Part shown: piece after piece, positions 1-8,536 of the stretch
Layout: every line of letters begins with the position of its first letter
Numbering within the stretch: the first letter of the stretch is position 1
DNA from: Ferruginibacter sp.
GTDB taxonomy: Bacteria > Bacteroidota > Bacteroidia > Chitinophagales > Chitinophagaceae
Assembly (NCBI GenBank): GCA_019638525.1
Contig: JAHBTO010000004.1
Coordinates: forward strand, 1-64,000
Reading direction: 5' to 3'
DNA length: 64,000 nucleotides
Notes under the pieces: generated by a model
Told to the model about the DNA's origin: nothing
The model's database searches: none
What the model saw: the letters and a program-made list of their open reading frames with translations, nothing else
Made by a program: the position numbers and the translations under genes

Positions 1-102
1 AGTTTGAGTTATGATATTATTACCAAGGGGCATGGAGGGCAACTGAAAGTAGAAACTAAAGAAAGTGAATTTACTAAGTTTGTTATTAACTTGCCTGTAT
101 AA
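1..102 (+). CDS. Histidine kinase, C-terminal end only (cut by window edge)
   Basis: The first 33 codons, in frame from base 1 to a TAA stop, are the last part of a GHKL ATPase domain. The segment SYDIITKGHGGQLKVE is almost the same as residues 425-440 of the kinase encoded next, so two paralogous sensor kinases lie in tandem. The two copies also match closely at the DNA level, though with many third-position changes, which points to an older duplication. Only 24 bases separate this stop from the next start, so the genes probably form one operon. The sensor part lies outside the window. Confidence 0.85.
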   Translation, partial: SLSYDIITKGHGGQLKVETKESEFTKFVINLPV

Positions 103-126
103 CACATTTTATAGTTTATTATATTA

Positions 127-1494
127 ATGATTTTACAACCCGTTTTGGCACTTTTAATTTTACGGTATTACCGTAAATGCTTTAAAAAAGAAGATATTCC
201 CCGTAATTGGAAAAACATTTATTGGGGCAGCACTGCTTTTGCAATTTTATTGTTCTTACTTTTTATGATGATAAGAGAAAGCAGAACCATTGTTTCATGG
301 TTGGGCCATATCTTTTTACTGGCACTTATTTATAAAGGGTATAATTCTCCAAAATTAAAAAATGCCAGGTCGGCATTAAATGCCTTCCTGCCTGTTACTT
401 TAATTTATTTCATTATAGATATAATTACGGCAATTGATAAAAGCTTTTATAAAACATGGGAAAATTATTTTGATGTAGCAGGAATTTTTGCTTTTATATG
501 GATGATTGCCATGTTGATTATATCAAATAAGCAAATGAAAGCCATTGAAAAAGAGCGGCTAAAAACAGAAGAAGCAGAAAGGGTAAACAAGATAACCCAG
601 GAATTAAAAGCCGGACTAGAAATACAAGTGAGTGAACGTACAGCCGAACTTACCGCTCAAAAAGAGGCGCTGGAGCAAACTTTATCAGAATTAAAAGCAA
701 CACAAGCACAACTTATTCAATCCGAAAAAATGGCTTCGCTTGGTGAACTCACTGCCGGTATAGCGCATGAAATACAAAACCCACTGAACTTTGTAAATAA
801 TTTTAGTGAAATAAATACCGAGTTGATTTCCGAAATGAAAGCCGCATTAGATGCAGGCAATATTAATGAAGCAATTACACTGGCAATGGATATTGATGAT
901 AATGAAAAAAAGATTATCTACCATGGCAAACGAGCCGATGCTATTGTAAAAGGTATGTTGCAACATTCAAGAAGCAGTAGCGGTGTAAAAGAACCCACTA
1001 ATATCAATGCCCTTTGTGATGAATACCTGCGACTGGCTTATCATGGGTTAAGAGCAAAGGACAAAAACTTTAATGCAACCATGAAAACAGATTTTGATAA
1101 TTCTATTGGCAATATCAAAATTATACCTCAGGATATTGGCAGGGTTGTATTGAATTTATTAACCAATGCATTTTATGCAGTTGATGAAAAGAAAAAAAAT
1201 ACAAAAGGCTCTTATGAACCTACCGTTTCAATAAGTACAAAACGTATACCCATACCCGGAAAAATTAATGAAGCAAAAGTAGAAATAACTGTAACCGACA
1301 ATGGCAACGGTATTCCAAATGAAATAAAAAACAAAATATTTCAACCCTTTTTTACCACAAAGCCTACCGGGCAAGGAACCGGGCTGGGGCTTAGTATGAG
1401 TTATGATATAATAACCAAGGGGCATGGCGGGCAGTTAAAAGTTGAATCAAAGGAAGGAGAAGGTTCGCAATTTATTATAATCTTAAAAATATAA
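127..1494 (+). CDS. Membrane-bound sensor histidine kinase
   Basis: A 455-residue sensor kinase that should autophosphorylate on His214 and pass phosphate to one or both downstream receivers. Hydrophobic segments near residues 32-50, 57-70, 85-103 and 115-133 suggest a multi-pass membrane sensor with no recognisable ligand domain. A coiled coil at about 137-200 leads into the H box (GELTAGIAHEIQNPLNFV, His214). The ATPase domain has the N box (NLLTNAF, around Asn347), the G1 box DNGNGIP (391-397) and the G2 box GQGTGLGL (415-422). The lack of a periplasmic domain suggests it senses a membrane or intracellular state. The following receiver starts 16 bases downstream. Confidence 0.93.
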   Translation: MILQPVLALLILRYYRKCFKKEDIPRNWKNIYWGSTAFAILLFLLFMMIRESRTIVSWLGHIFLLALIYKGYNSPKLKNARSALNAFLPVTLIYFIIDIITAIDKSFYKTWENYFDVAGIFAFIWMIAMLIISNKQMKAIEKERLKTEEAERVNKITQELKAGLEIQVSERTAELTAQKEALEQTLSELKATQAQLIQSEKMASLGELTAGIAHEIQNPLNFVNNFSEINTELISEMKAALDAGNINEAITLAMDIDDNEKKIIYHGKRADAIVKGMLQHSRSSSGVKEPTNINALCDEYLRLAYHGLRAKDKNFNATMKTDFDNSIGNIKIIPQDIGRVVLNLLTNAFYAVDEKKKNTKGSYEPTVSISTKRIPIPGKINEAKVEITVTDNGNGIPNEIKNKIFQPFFTTKPTGQGTGLGLSMSYDIITKGHGGQLKVESKEGEGSQFIIILKI

Positions 1495-1510
1495 ATCTTA
1501 CATTCAACAA

Positions 1511-1885
1511 ATGAAAATTTTAGTAGTTGACGACGAACACGATGTTAAAACCCTGTTTGAACAAAGGTTTCGCAAAGAAATAAAAAGTGGCGAAATAGAT
1601 TTTGTTTTTGCTTATTCAGGCGAAGAAGCACTCTCCTACCTGGCCATTCATAAACATGAAGCCGTACTGATATTATCAGACATAAATATGCCCGGTATGA
1701 GTGGACTTGAATTGCTTAGACAAATCAAACAAAAATATCATGAACCCCCGCCAGTAGTGATGATGATAACAGCATATGGCGATGCTGAAAATTATAAAAC
1801 AGCCAAAGAACTTGGAGCTGATGATTTTTTAACCAAACCGGTTGACTTTATTGCATTAAAAGAAAAATTAAAAATCACTAACTGA
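1511..1885 (+). CDS. Single-domain response regulator receiver
   Basis: A 124-residue stand-alone CheY-like receiver. It keeps the acidic pair Asp7-Asp8, the phosphoacceptor Asp57 (LSDINMPGMSG), Thr87 and Lys109 (FLTKPVD). There is no output domain, so it acts by protein contact or as a phosphate relay or sink. The TGA stop overlaps the next ATG by one base (TGATG), which indicates translational coupling to the receiver-cyclase. Its receiver resembles that of the next protein, so the two may share the kinase at 127-1494. Confidence 0.93.
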   Translation: MKILVVDDEHDVKTLFEQRFRKEIKSGEIDFVFAYSGEEALSYLAIHKHEAVLILSDINMPGMSGLELLRQIKQKYHEPPPVVMMITAYGDAENYKTAKELGADDFLTKPVDFIALKEKLKITN

Positions 1886-2925
1886 TGTCGAAAATATTAG
1901 TAGTAGATGATGAAACAGACCTGGAAGTGCTGATTAAGCAAAAGTTTAGGCAAAAAATACGTGATAAGCAATATGAATTCATATTTGCTGTAAACGGTGT
2001 GCAGGCTTTAAAAAAGCTTGAAGAGAATAACGATGTGGATATGGTTATCAGCGATATTAATATGCCCGAAATGGATGGGCTTACCCTGCTTACTAAATTA
2101 AGCGAACAAAACAGCCTGTTAAAAGCTGTTATTGTATCTGCCTATGGCGATATGGATAATATACGCACTGCCATGAACCGTGGCGCTTTTGACTTTGTTA
2201 CCAAGCCGGTAAATTTTGATGACCTGGAACTAACCATGGAAAAAACCATCAGGCATGTACAGCAGATGAAAGAAACCATGGCTGCTATTAAAGAAAACAA
2301 CATACTTAAAATGTATGTGGATGAAACCGTGTTAAATTTTATGGGTGGGCATGAGTTTGAATCATCGCTTATGATTAATGAAACGGTTGAAGCCACAGTA
2401 GTGTTTATAGATATTTGCAGTTTCACTTCCATCAGCGAAAGCGAATCGGCCGATAACGTAGTAAAGCTGCTCAACAACTATTTTGATGTGATGGTGAAAG
2501 AGATTATTGCACAAAAAGGTTATATCGATAAATTTATCGGCGATGCCATCATGGCTGTTTTTAGAGGCGATTATCATTTAGACAGGGCGCTTGATGCCTG
2601 CCTGGCGGTTCGTAAACAAATTGAAAAATTGCCTTCACTTTCCGAACATGTTAATTTTACTCCACAAGTATCCATTGGCATCAATCCCGGCGAAATGATT
2701 TCGGGAAACATTGGTTCGGTTACTTTAAAACGGCTTGATTATACAGTGATTGGAGATACAGTGAATACTGCACAGCGCCTGCAATCGGCAGCAGGACAGG
2801 GAAAAATAATCATCAGCGAAGCTGCTTATGAAAAAGTTAAGGAATCTTTCAATTGTAAAAAGGTTGGTGAAGTTGTTTTAAAAAATAAAGCAACCCCAAC
2901 CATTATTTACGAAGTGCTGGATTAA
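1885..2925 (+). CDS. Response regulator with class III adenylate cyclase output
   Basis: A 346-residue protein with a receiver at about 1-125 (phosphoacceptor Asp57, Lys107) and, after a short helical linker, a class III nucleotide cyclase at about 165-345. The catalytic core keeps both metal-binding aspartates (Asp176 in VVFIDICSFT and Asp220 in KFIGDAIMAVF) and the transition-state pair in GDTVNTAQRL (Asn294, Arg298). Lys216 and Asp285 sit at the base-specifying positions and match ATP rather than GTP use, so cAMP is the likely product; that is inferred from family rules. Phosphorylation probably controls dimerisation of the cyclase. No cAMP receptor is encoded in the window. Confidence 0.92.
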   Translation: MSKILVVDDETDLEVLIKQKFRQKIRDKQYEFIFAVNGVQALKKLEENNDVDMVISDINMPEMDGLTLLTKLSEQNSLLKAVIVSAYGDMDNIRTAMNRGAFDFVTKPVNFDDLELTMEKTIRHVQQMKETMAAIKENNILKMYVDETVLNFMGGHEFESSLMINETVEATVVFIDICSFTSISESESADNVVKLLNNYFDVMVKEIIAQKGYIDKFIGDAIMAVFRGDYHLDRALDACLAVRKQIEKLPSLSEHVNFTPQVSIGINPGEMISGNIGSVTLKRLDYTVIGDTVNTAQRLQSAAGQGKIIISEAAYEKVKESFNCKKVGEVVLKNKATPTIIYEVLD

Positions 2926-2976
2926 ACCAGGTGCCACACAAAATTTTACAATCAATAAATTTTATTATTGCTAATT

Positions 2977-4395
2977 TTATCCCCATCCATCACGATAATC
3001 TCTTTTTACAAATTGATTGGCTTCATCAAAATTAGTTATCCTCATATTTTTAGAATCCCACAGCAGTTTTTTACGGCCCAGCCATTTATCATCCCATCCT
3101 TTTAATTTTGGATTCTTAATAATAAAGCTTCTTAATGCAAGGTTGCTTATTAATATACTTTCGGTAAAAGGGCCTGCATATTCAAACGGAGAGCTGGTAA
3201 CACCTTTACCATAACCGGCAATACAAGCATTTACCCATTGTAAATAATGGCCTTCTTTTACCCGGGCAATGGTTTCGGCCGGCATTGCAACTTCATTCAT
3301 AAGTTTTGTAGGCAACAGCCTTGGGTTAGCGCCATAGCAATCCATTAGCAACTTACCTTTTGTTCCAATAAACAAAACTCCACCATCCCAGTTACCAAAT
3401 TTTTCTTCGGGCAAAAGTTCATCGGGGCGCTGTGGTAACAAACCTCCATCGTGCCACGAAACTTTTAAATCACCCTTTCCATCGGTACGGGGATAATTTA
3501 AATGAATGATTGATGCCGGCGGGCATGCATCTACATTTTGTTCATCATTCCACATAACACGCCAGTTAACAGCCATGCTGCATTCTACCGAATCGGGGTA
3601 CAGTATTGGCAATATCCGGTAAATAGGATCCATAATATGGCAAGCCATATCGCCCAGGGCGCCGGTTCCAAAAGCCCACCAGCCCCGCCAGTTAAAAGGA
3701 ACGTATGCAGGGTTGTAATCAATTTTTTGTGCAGGCCCCAACCATAAATCCCAGTCTAATTCTTTTGGAATTTCATAATTACCTGTTGGTGTTGGTATGC
3801 CCTGCGGCCACACGGGCCTGTTAGTCCATGCCTGTGCCGATTGTACATCACCAATAAGTCCTGCATCAACAATTTCTTTTGCTTTTCTTACACCCTCACC
3901 CGATCCGCCCTGGTTACCCATTTGTGTAACTACTTTATACCTTTTAGCCGCTTCGGTTAGCATACGGGCTTCGTATATATCATGTGTTAATGGTTTTTGC
4001 GTATATACATGTTTGCCTAACTGCATAGCTGCAAGCGTGGCAACAGCATGTACATTATCGGGTGTAGATACTGAAACAGCATCAATATTATTTTTTTCTT
4101 TTTCAAGCATCACCCTAAAATCTTTATAATAAGCAGCATTGGGAAACCTTTTCCTGCTTTCTACCGCCTGCCTGTCGTCAACATCGCAAAGGGCTACTAT
4201 ACTTACATTAGGGCTTTTGGCAAAAGCCGATAGGTCGCTTTCTCCTTTACCACCAACACCAATGCCGGCTATACGTAATTTATCGCTAGGGGCAATATAT
4301 CCCCTGCCAAGTACATGACGAGGTACTATAAAAAAACCTGCAGCTGCAAGAGATGAATTACGGATAAATTTTCTTCTTGATGATTTTTTACTCAT
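2977..4395 (-). CDS. Tat-exported Gfo/Idh/MocA family oxidoreductase
   Basis: A 472-residue NAD(P)-dependent sugar or cyclitol oxidoreductase of the Gfo/Idh/MocA family. The N terminus has a twin-arginine signal (SSRRKFI, Arg7-Arg8, then a hydrophobic stretch to about residue 24), so the folded, cofactor-loaded enzyme should be exported. The Rossmann motif GIGVGGKG is at 44-51. The family EKP motif appears as QKP with Lys134. The C-terminal half is the alpha/beta substrate domain. It is the last gene of an operon with the GMC flavoprotein and its small subunit, 8 bases after the latter. The substrate cannot be read from sequence; a keto-sugar is plausible from context. Confidence 0.9.
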   Translation of the reverse strand: MSKKSSRRKFIRNSSLAAAGFFIVPRHVLGRGYIAPSDKLRIAGIGVGGKGESDLSAFAKSPNVSIVALCDVDDRQAVESRKRFPNAAYYKDFRVMLEKEKNNIDAVSVSTPDNVHAVATLAAMQLGKHVYTQKPLTHDIYEARMLTEAAKRYKVVTQMGNQGGSGEGVRKAKEIVDAGLIGDVQSAQAWTNRPVWPQGIPTPTGNYEIPKELDWDLWLGPAQKIDYNPAYVPFNWRGWWAFGTGALGDMACHIMDPIYRILPILYPDSVECSMAVNWRVMWNDEQNVDACPPASIIHLNYPRTDGKGDLKVSWHDGGLLPQRPDELLPEEKFGNWDGGVLFIGTKGKLLMDCYGANPRLLPTKLMNEVAMPAETIARVKEGHYLQWVNACIAGYGKGVTSSPFEYAGPFTESILISNLALRSFIIKNPKLKGWDDKWLGRKKLLWDSKNMRITNFDEANQFVKRDYRDGWG

Positions 4396-4403
4396 GTTAT
4401 TTT

Positions 4404-5063
4404 TTATTTTGAATCAAAATTTATACATTCTTTTAATTGCTTTTCGGTATAAGCCATATTGTATTGCTTAAGTACATCATCCGGTACGCCATTCCATTGG
4501 TTGGGTTTGTTGCCGGCATAACCAATATCTTTTACACCAATTTCTGATGTATAAAAACCGCTTGCTACCAAATCCCTCATTTTATTAAAGAAAGCCACGC
4601 CTTGTTGCATACCAGGTTTTGCTTTTTTGGGATAGGCAATTTCATCCACCATTTCAATTTGCTGGTTGCTGTTGCAATCTTTAAATGGTTTGTTGTACCG
4701 GTTAAGGCATTGCATATCTAACCAACGCAGGCCGCCACGCATGGGTACCTGGTAGCTGGGCATATCTTTTACAATAAATTCTATAAACTCGGGCACTTTG
4801 GCATCGGTGGCGCTGCCACTAACTTCATCTGCCGGTATAATAATGTCTGAAAGTATGGCTATGGTTGCCATTTCATCGGCAGTAAAAAACTTATCCATGG
4901 CCAGTAACCTTTTTTCATTTTCCACCTCAGCAGGGTTACGGTCTAATTCAAACTTAGGAGTTTCGGGTACATCTTTTTTCTCTTCGGTTTTACAACCCGT
5001 AAGTAAAGATGGTACTGCTACTGCCCCGGTAGCCAATAGTTTTAATGATTTCCTTCTGTCCAT
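4404..5063 (-). CDS. Gluconate 2-dehydrogenase subunit 3 family protein (Tat lipoprotein)
   Basis: A 219-residue small subunit of the type that accompanies membrane-bound GMC dehydrogenases. The signal carries both a twin arginine (RRKSLK, Arg3-Arg4) and a lipobox (LLTGC, Cys24), so it is predicted to be Tat-exported and lipid-anchored. The rest matches the subunit 3 pattern, with FFTADEMATIAILSDIIIP near residues 58-76 as the family hallmark. It lies 24 bases after the GMC gene and 8 before the Gfo/Idh/MocA gene. Because the GMC protein has no signal of its own, this subunit probably carries it out through Tat. Confidence 0.87.
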   Translation of the reverse strand: MDRRKSLKLLATGAVAVPSLLTGCKTEEKKDVPETPKFELDRNPAEVENEKRLLAMDKFFTADEMATIAILSDIIIPADEVSGSATDAKVPEFIEFIVKDMPSYQVPMRGGLRWLDMQCLNRYNKPFKDCNSNQQIEMVDEIAYPKKAKPGMQQGVAFFNKMRDLVASGFYTSEIGVKDIGYAGNKPNQWNGVPDDVLKQYNMAYTEKQLKECINFDSK

Positions 5064-5087
5064 TTTAAATAATTTTTTTTAACTGGA

Positions 5088-6836
5088 TTATAAATTATTT
5101 TTTTTCAACTGGTCAATTATATATTCACTAGCTCTCATGCTTAATGCCAAAATTGTCCATGTAATATTTTTATCTGCCTGCGATGTAAAAGCCGCACCAT
5201 CTACCACAAAAAGGTTTTTACAATCATGCGCCTGGTTCCATTTATTTAATGCCGATGTTTTTGGGTTGTTGCCCATACGTGCCGTACCTCCTTCATGAAT
5301 AATTTCTCCCGGTTTTGAAATTCCCCAGTCATTTTTCTCATCATCATCACCTCCCCATGTAATTACAGCCCCCATATTATGCATAATTTCTTTAAATGTT
5401 TCTTTCATGTGCTTAGCCTGTTTAATCTCGTAATCGCTCCACTTAACATTGAATTTTAAAACAGGAATACCATATTTATCCACCACATTATTATCAATAG
5501 CACAATAATTATCTTCTCGTGGTATGGCTTCGCCACGGCCGGCCATGCCTACACCTGCACCATAAAAAAAACGGTAATCTTCTTTTAAAGATTTTCCATA
5601 GCCACCGGCTTCTTTTTGTTTTCCGTGTACGGCATATTTACCGTTCATAGATTGTATACCTCCCATAAAACCATAAGCAGGTTGCCCCATACCGCCCCAG
5701 TATTCAATATGATAACCACGTGGAAAATCAAGTTTTTTATTATCCAACCACCAGGGCGAGTACACATGCATGCCTCCTACCCCGTCTTCGTTGTATCGTT
5801 TGCGGCCAAACAGTTCGGGTATATAACCGCCTAATGCTGCACCGGTAGAATCATGCAGGTATTTGCCCACCACGTTACTTGAGTTGGCCAGGCCGTTCTC
5901 ATGCTTTTTTGATTTTGAATTAAGTAAAAGCCTTGATGATTCGCAGGCGCCTGCTGCAATAATAACTACACGGCTGCTAACCTGGTATTCCATCATATCA
6001 TCTTTATTGATGTACGACACACCGGTGGCCAAGCCTTCATTATCGGTTAATACTTCTCTTGCCATGGCATTGGCAATTACATCTACATTGCCGGTTTTAA
6101 TTGCCGGGTACACTAATACGTTAGTTGAAGAAAAATCTGCTTTTGCTACACTACAATTTCGGTTGCATTGTGCACAAAAAAAACAGGCCCCCCTGTCGGT
6201 AGTGCTTTCAATTTTTTTGGTTAAGATAGAAAGCCGTGAAGGAATAACTTTTACATTTGCCTGTTCAGCAGCTCTTTTAATAAACAACTCATGCAAGCGG
6301 GGTTTAGGCGGTGGTAAAAAATACCCGTCGGGATCATTTTCCAATCCCTCGTTTGTACCAAATACACCAATCAGTTGGTCAACCTTATCGTAATAAGGTT
6401 TTATATCTTCATAACCTATGGGCCAATCTTCGCCAAGGCCATCAATACTTTTGCGTTTAAAATCTTTTGGGCCAAAGCGTAACGAAATACGGCCCCAATG
6501 ATTGGTTCTGCCACCAAGCATACGTGCCCGCCACCACATCCAGTCGGTACCCGATTCTTTGGTATAAGGTTCCCCGTCAATCTCCCATCCATAATAACAG
6601 GCATCAAAATCTCCAAAGGGCCTAAACTTTGTAGAGGCTCCACGGCGTGGGCTCTCCCATGGGTTTTTAAGTTGTGTTACATTTTTTTGAGGATCGTACA
6701 TATAACCTGCTTCCAGTATGCAAACTTTTAATCCTGCTTTTGATAATGTGTAGGCAGCCATACCTCCACCTGCACCCGAGCCAACAATAATTACATCATA
6801 TTTTTTTGGTTGCTTTTTAATTTGAAGCGTACCCAT
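5088..6836 (-). CDS. GMC family FAD-dependent oxidoreductase, catalytic subunit
   Basis: A 582-residue glucose-methanol-choline family flavoprotein. The FAD-binding GSGAGG motif is at 19-24 (VIIVGSGAGGGMAAY), followed by the ribose-binding Glu of ILEAG. GMC signatures include MLGGRTNHWG (106-115), HEGGTARMG and the C-terminal FTSQADKNITWTILAL, where Asn occupies one active-site position. A cysteine cluster (C218, C221, C224, C228) could bind an Fe-S cluster, as in some three-subunit GMC dehydrogenases. There is no signal peptide. It is first in the operon with the subunit 3 homologue. The likely role is periplasmic oxidation of a sugar or glycoside; a cytochrome c partner is not encoded nearby. 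Confidence 0.9.
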   Translation of the reverse strand: MGTLQIKKQPKKYDVIIVGSGAGGGMAAYTLSKAGLKVCILEAGYMYDPQKNVTQLKNPWESPRRGASTKFRPFGDFDACYYGWEIDGEPYTKESGTDWMWWRARMLGGRTNHWGRISLRFGPKDFKRKSIDGLGEDWPIGYEDIKPYYDKVDQLIGVFGTNEGLENDPDGYFLPPPKPRLHELFIKRAAEQANVKVIPSRLSILTKKIESTTDRGACFFCAQCNRNCSVAKADFSSTNVLVYPAIKTGNVDVIANAMAREVLTDNEGLATGVSYINKDDMMEYQVSSRVVIIAAGACESSRLLLNSKSKKHENGLANSSNVVGKYLHDSTGAALGGYIPELFGRKRYNEDGVGGMHVYSPWWLDNKKLDFPRGYHIEYWGGMGQPAYGFMGGIQSMNGKYAVHGKQKEAGGYGKSLKEDYRFFYGAGVGMAGRGEAIPREDNYCAIDNNVVDKYGIPVLKFNVKWSDYEIKQAKHMKETFKEIMHNMGAVITWGGDDDEKNDWGISKPGEIIHEGGTARMGNNPKTSALNKWNQAHDCKNLFVVDGAAFTSQADKNITWTILALSMRASEYIIDQLKKNNL

Positions 6837-6854
6837 AAGCCATTATTTTTTATG

Positions 6855-6871
6855 CCTGTTAAATTTACAGG
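6855..6871. promoter_or_regulatory. Near-palindrome at GMC operon promoter position
   Basis: Arms CCTGT and ACAGG flank an A/T core, with one mismatch in an otherwise symmetric 17-bp element. On the minus strand the core reads TAAATTTA, one base from the Bacteroidetes -7 element TAnnTTTG, and the GMC start codon follows about 20 bases later. It could be a promoter overlapped by an operator. The evidence is motif shape and position only. Confidence 0.3.
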
Positions 6872-6969
6872 ATTCAATTGGCAAGGCAATGGCTTTTTTA
6901 AAAAGTTATCAAGAAATTGTTGTGGATACTTGTATTAAAACTTTCAATGTAGGGTTTCATCAGGTTAAG

Positions 6970-8418
6970 TTACAACAATGGCGCCACCATCCTAAACACA
7001 GATTCCTGCAGCTTTAAAAATGCACTACGTTTGCTCCAGGTTTCAATATTTAACGCTTCGCTATACAGCAGGTCGTTTTCAAAATGTTTTTTCAGTTCAA
7101 TAGATTTTTCCCTGTCAAAAACAAATGCATTTACTTCCGAATTGATATTAAAACTTCTTTCATCAAGGTTTGTTGTACCCAGCGTACATAACTCTTCATC
7201 TACCACCATGTATTTTGAATGTATCATTCCTTTTTTATAAAGAAATACCTGTACATTATTTTCCAACAACTGCTCTACATAACTCAGGCATGCCATTTGC
7301 ACCATGTGCCCATCCGATACTTTTGGCATCAATAGTTTAACCTGCACACCGCTTTTTGCTGTTACCAATATCGCTTTTAATATCGCTTCGTTGGGAATAA
7401 AATAGGGTGTTGTGATTAATACTTCTTTTACAGCTGTAGTTATCATACTAAAATAAGCATCCATTATGGCAGGCGAGCGCCCGCTTGCATTGCAGCCCAT
7501 AATGCTGATGCTGATACCTTGCCTAATCGCATGCGGCGACAGGTAATTTTGCAACGGAGTAAATTCTTTTTCGGTTGCAAAGCGCCAGTTTAAAAAGAAA
7601 AGTAATTGCAAGGCATACACGGCATCGCCTTCAATACGGCAATGCAAATCGGCCCAGTATTTTTTTGTTTGCGCAGTGTTGATATAATAATCGGCTACAT
7701 TAATACCTCCCACAAATCCAATCTTTCCATCAATCACTGCAATCTTTCTGTGGTCCCTGTAATTTGATTTGGTTAGGTATTTGGGGCTCCATAGCGGGCG
7801 AAAAAATGCCACTTCAACACCTGCATCTACTAACAAATTAACCAATCGGCCAGGCAGTTTGCTTCCAAAACTATCTACCAGCAACCTTACTTCTACCCCT
7901 TCTTTTGCTTTGCTGCAAATAATATCAATAATTTTTTGACCAATATTGTCCATTCCGTAAAAAATATAATACTCAATATGGATATGCTGCTTAGCTTTTG
8001 CAAGTGCATCTAATAAAACAGGAAATTTATTCTCTCCATTGTGTAAAAAATCAATTTGGTTATTATGGGTAAATACCGAGTTTGAATTATTGAAGAATAA
8101 ATATGGCAACCTTGCTTTACCATGTAAACGCTCTTCAATTTGATTACGGTGAAGTTGTAAATCGCTTTGGTATTGATTTAGGTAATCCTGAATAAACGCC
8201 AGATCAATCTTTTCTTTTTCAACAAATATTTTTTCTTTACGAAGGTTTACACCAAAAAAATAATAAATAAGTAAGCCAACGCCGGGTAAAAGAATAATAA
8301 CAAGCAGGTAAGAGTGTGTTTTAAGTGGGTTTTTATTTTCAAGAATGATACGTACTGCTGTTACTACTAACAGTGCAGCGTAGATGATGGAAATGGCTAA
8401 TGCTAAATGATGTTTCAC
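6970..8418 (-). CDS. cls: Cardiolipin synthase (phospholipase D family)
   Basis: A 482-residue protein with two N-terminal membrane segments (about 7-27 and 36-55) of the PLDc_N type, then two phospholipase D domains. Both HKD motifs are complete: H223-x-K225-x4-D230 and H400-x-K402-x4-D407. The length and layout fit bacterial ClsA-type synthases, which condense two phosphatidylglycerols to cardiolipin and glycerol. The start is GTG at 8418; no in-frame ATG is nearby and the first membrane helix begins at once. A -7-like TAAATTTG lies at 8431-8438, which would leave a very short leader. It is probably transcribed alone. Confidence 0.92.
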   Translation of the reverse strand: MKHHLALAISIIYAALLVVTAVRIILENKNPLKTHSYLLVIILLPGVGLLIYYFFGVNLRKEKIFVEKEKIDLAFIQDYLNQYQSDLQLHRNQIEERLHGKARLPYLFFNNSNSVFTHNNQIDFLHNGENKFPVLLDALAKAKQHIHIEYYIFYGMDNIGQKIIDIICSKAKEGVEVRLLVDSFGSKLPGRLVNLLVDAGVEVAFFRPLWSPKYLTKSNYRDHRKIAVIDGKIGFVGGINVADYYINTAQTKKYWADLHCRIEGDAVYALQLLFFLNWRFATEKEFTPLQNYLSPHAIRQGISISIMGCNASGRSPAIMDAYFSMITTAVKEVLITTPYFIPNEAILKAILVTAKSGVQVKLLMPKVSDGHMVQMACLSYVEQLLENNVQVFLYKKGMIHSKYMVVDEELCTLGTTNLDERSFNINSEVNAFVFDREKSIELKKHFENDLLYSEALNIETWSKRSAFLKLQESVFRMVAPLL

Positions 8419-8536
8419 TGCTTTAAGTTACAAATTTAATTGTAGCTTTTATTTATTTAAAGCATAAGCCGGTAATGCAATTGAAAGTAATAATACAATA
8501 CATTAACCGCTACATAAAATGAAACATCACACAGTA

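Noticed and set aside
2951..2973. CAATAA / TTATTG hairpin between the cyclase and Gfo genes
   Set aside because: Six A/T pairs with no T run; a similar sequence occurs at 15364-15380, and both are likely chance in A/T-rich spacers.
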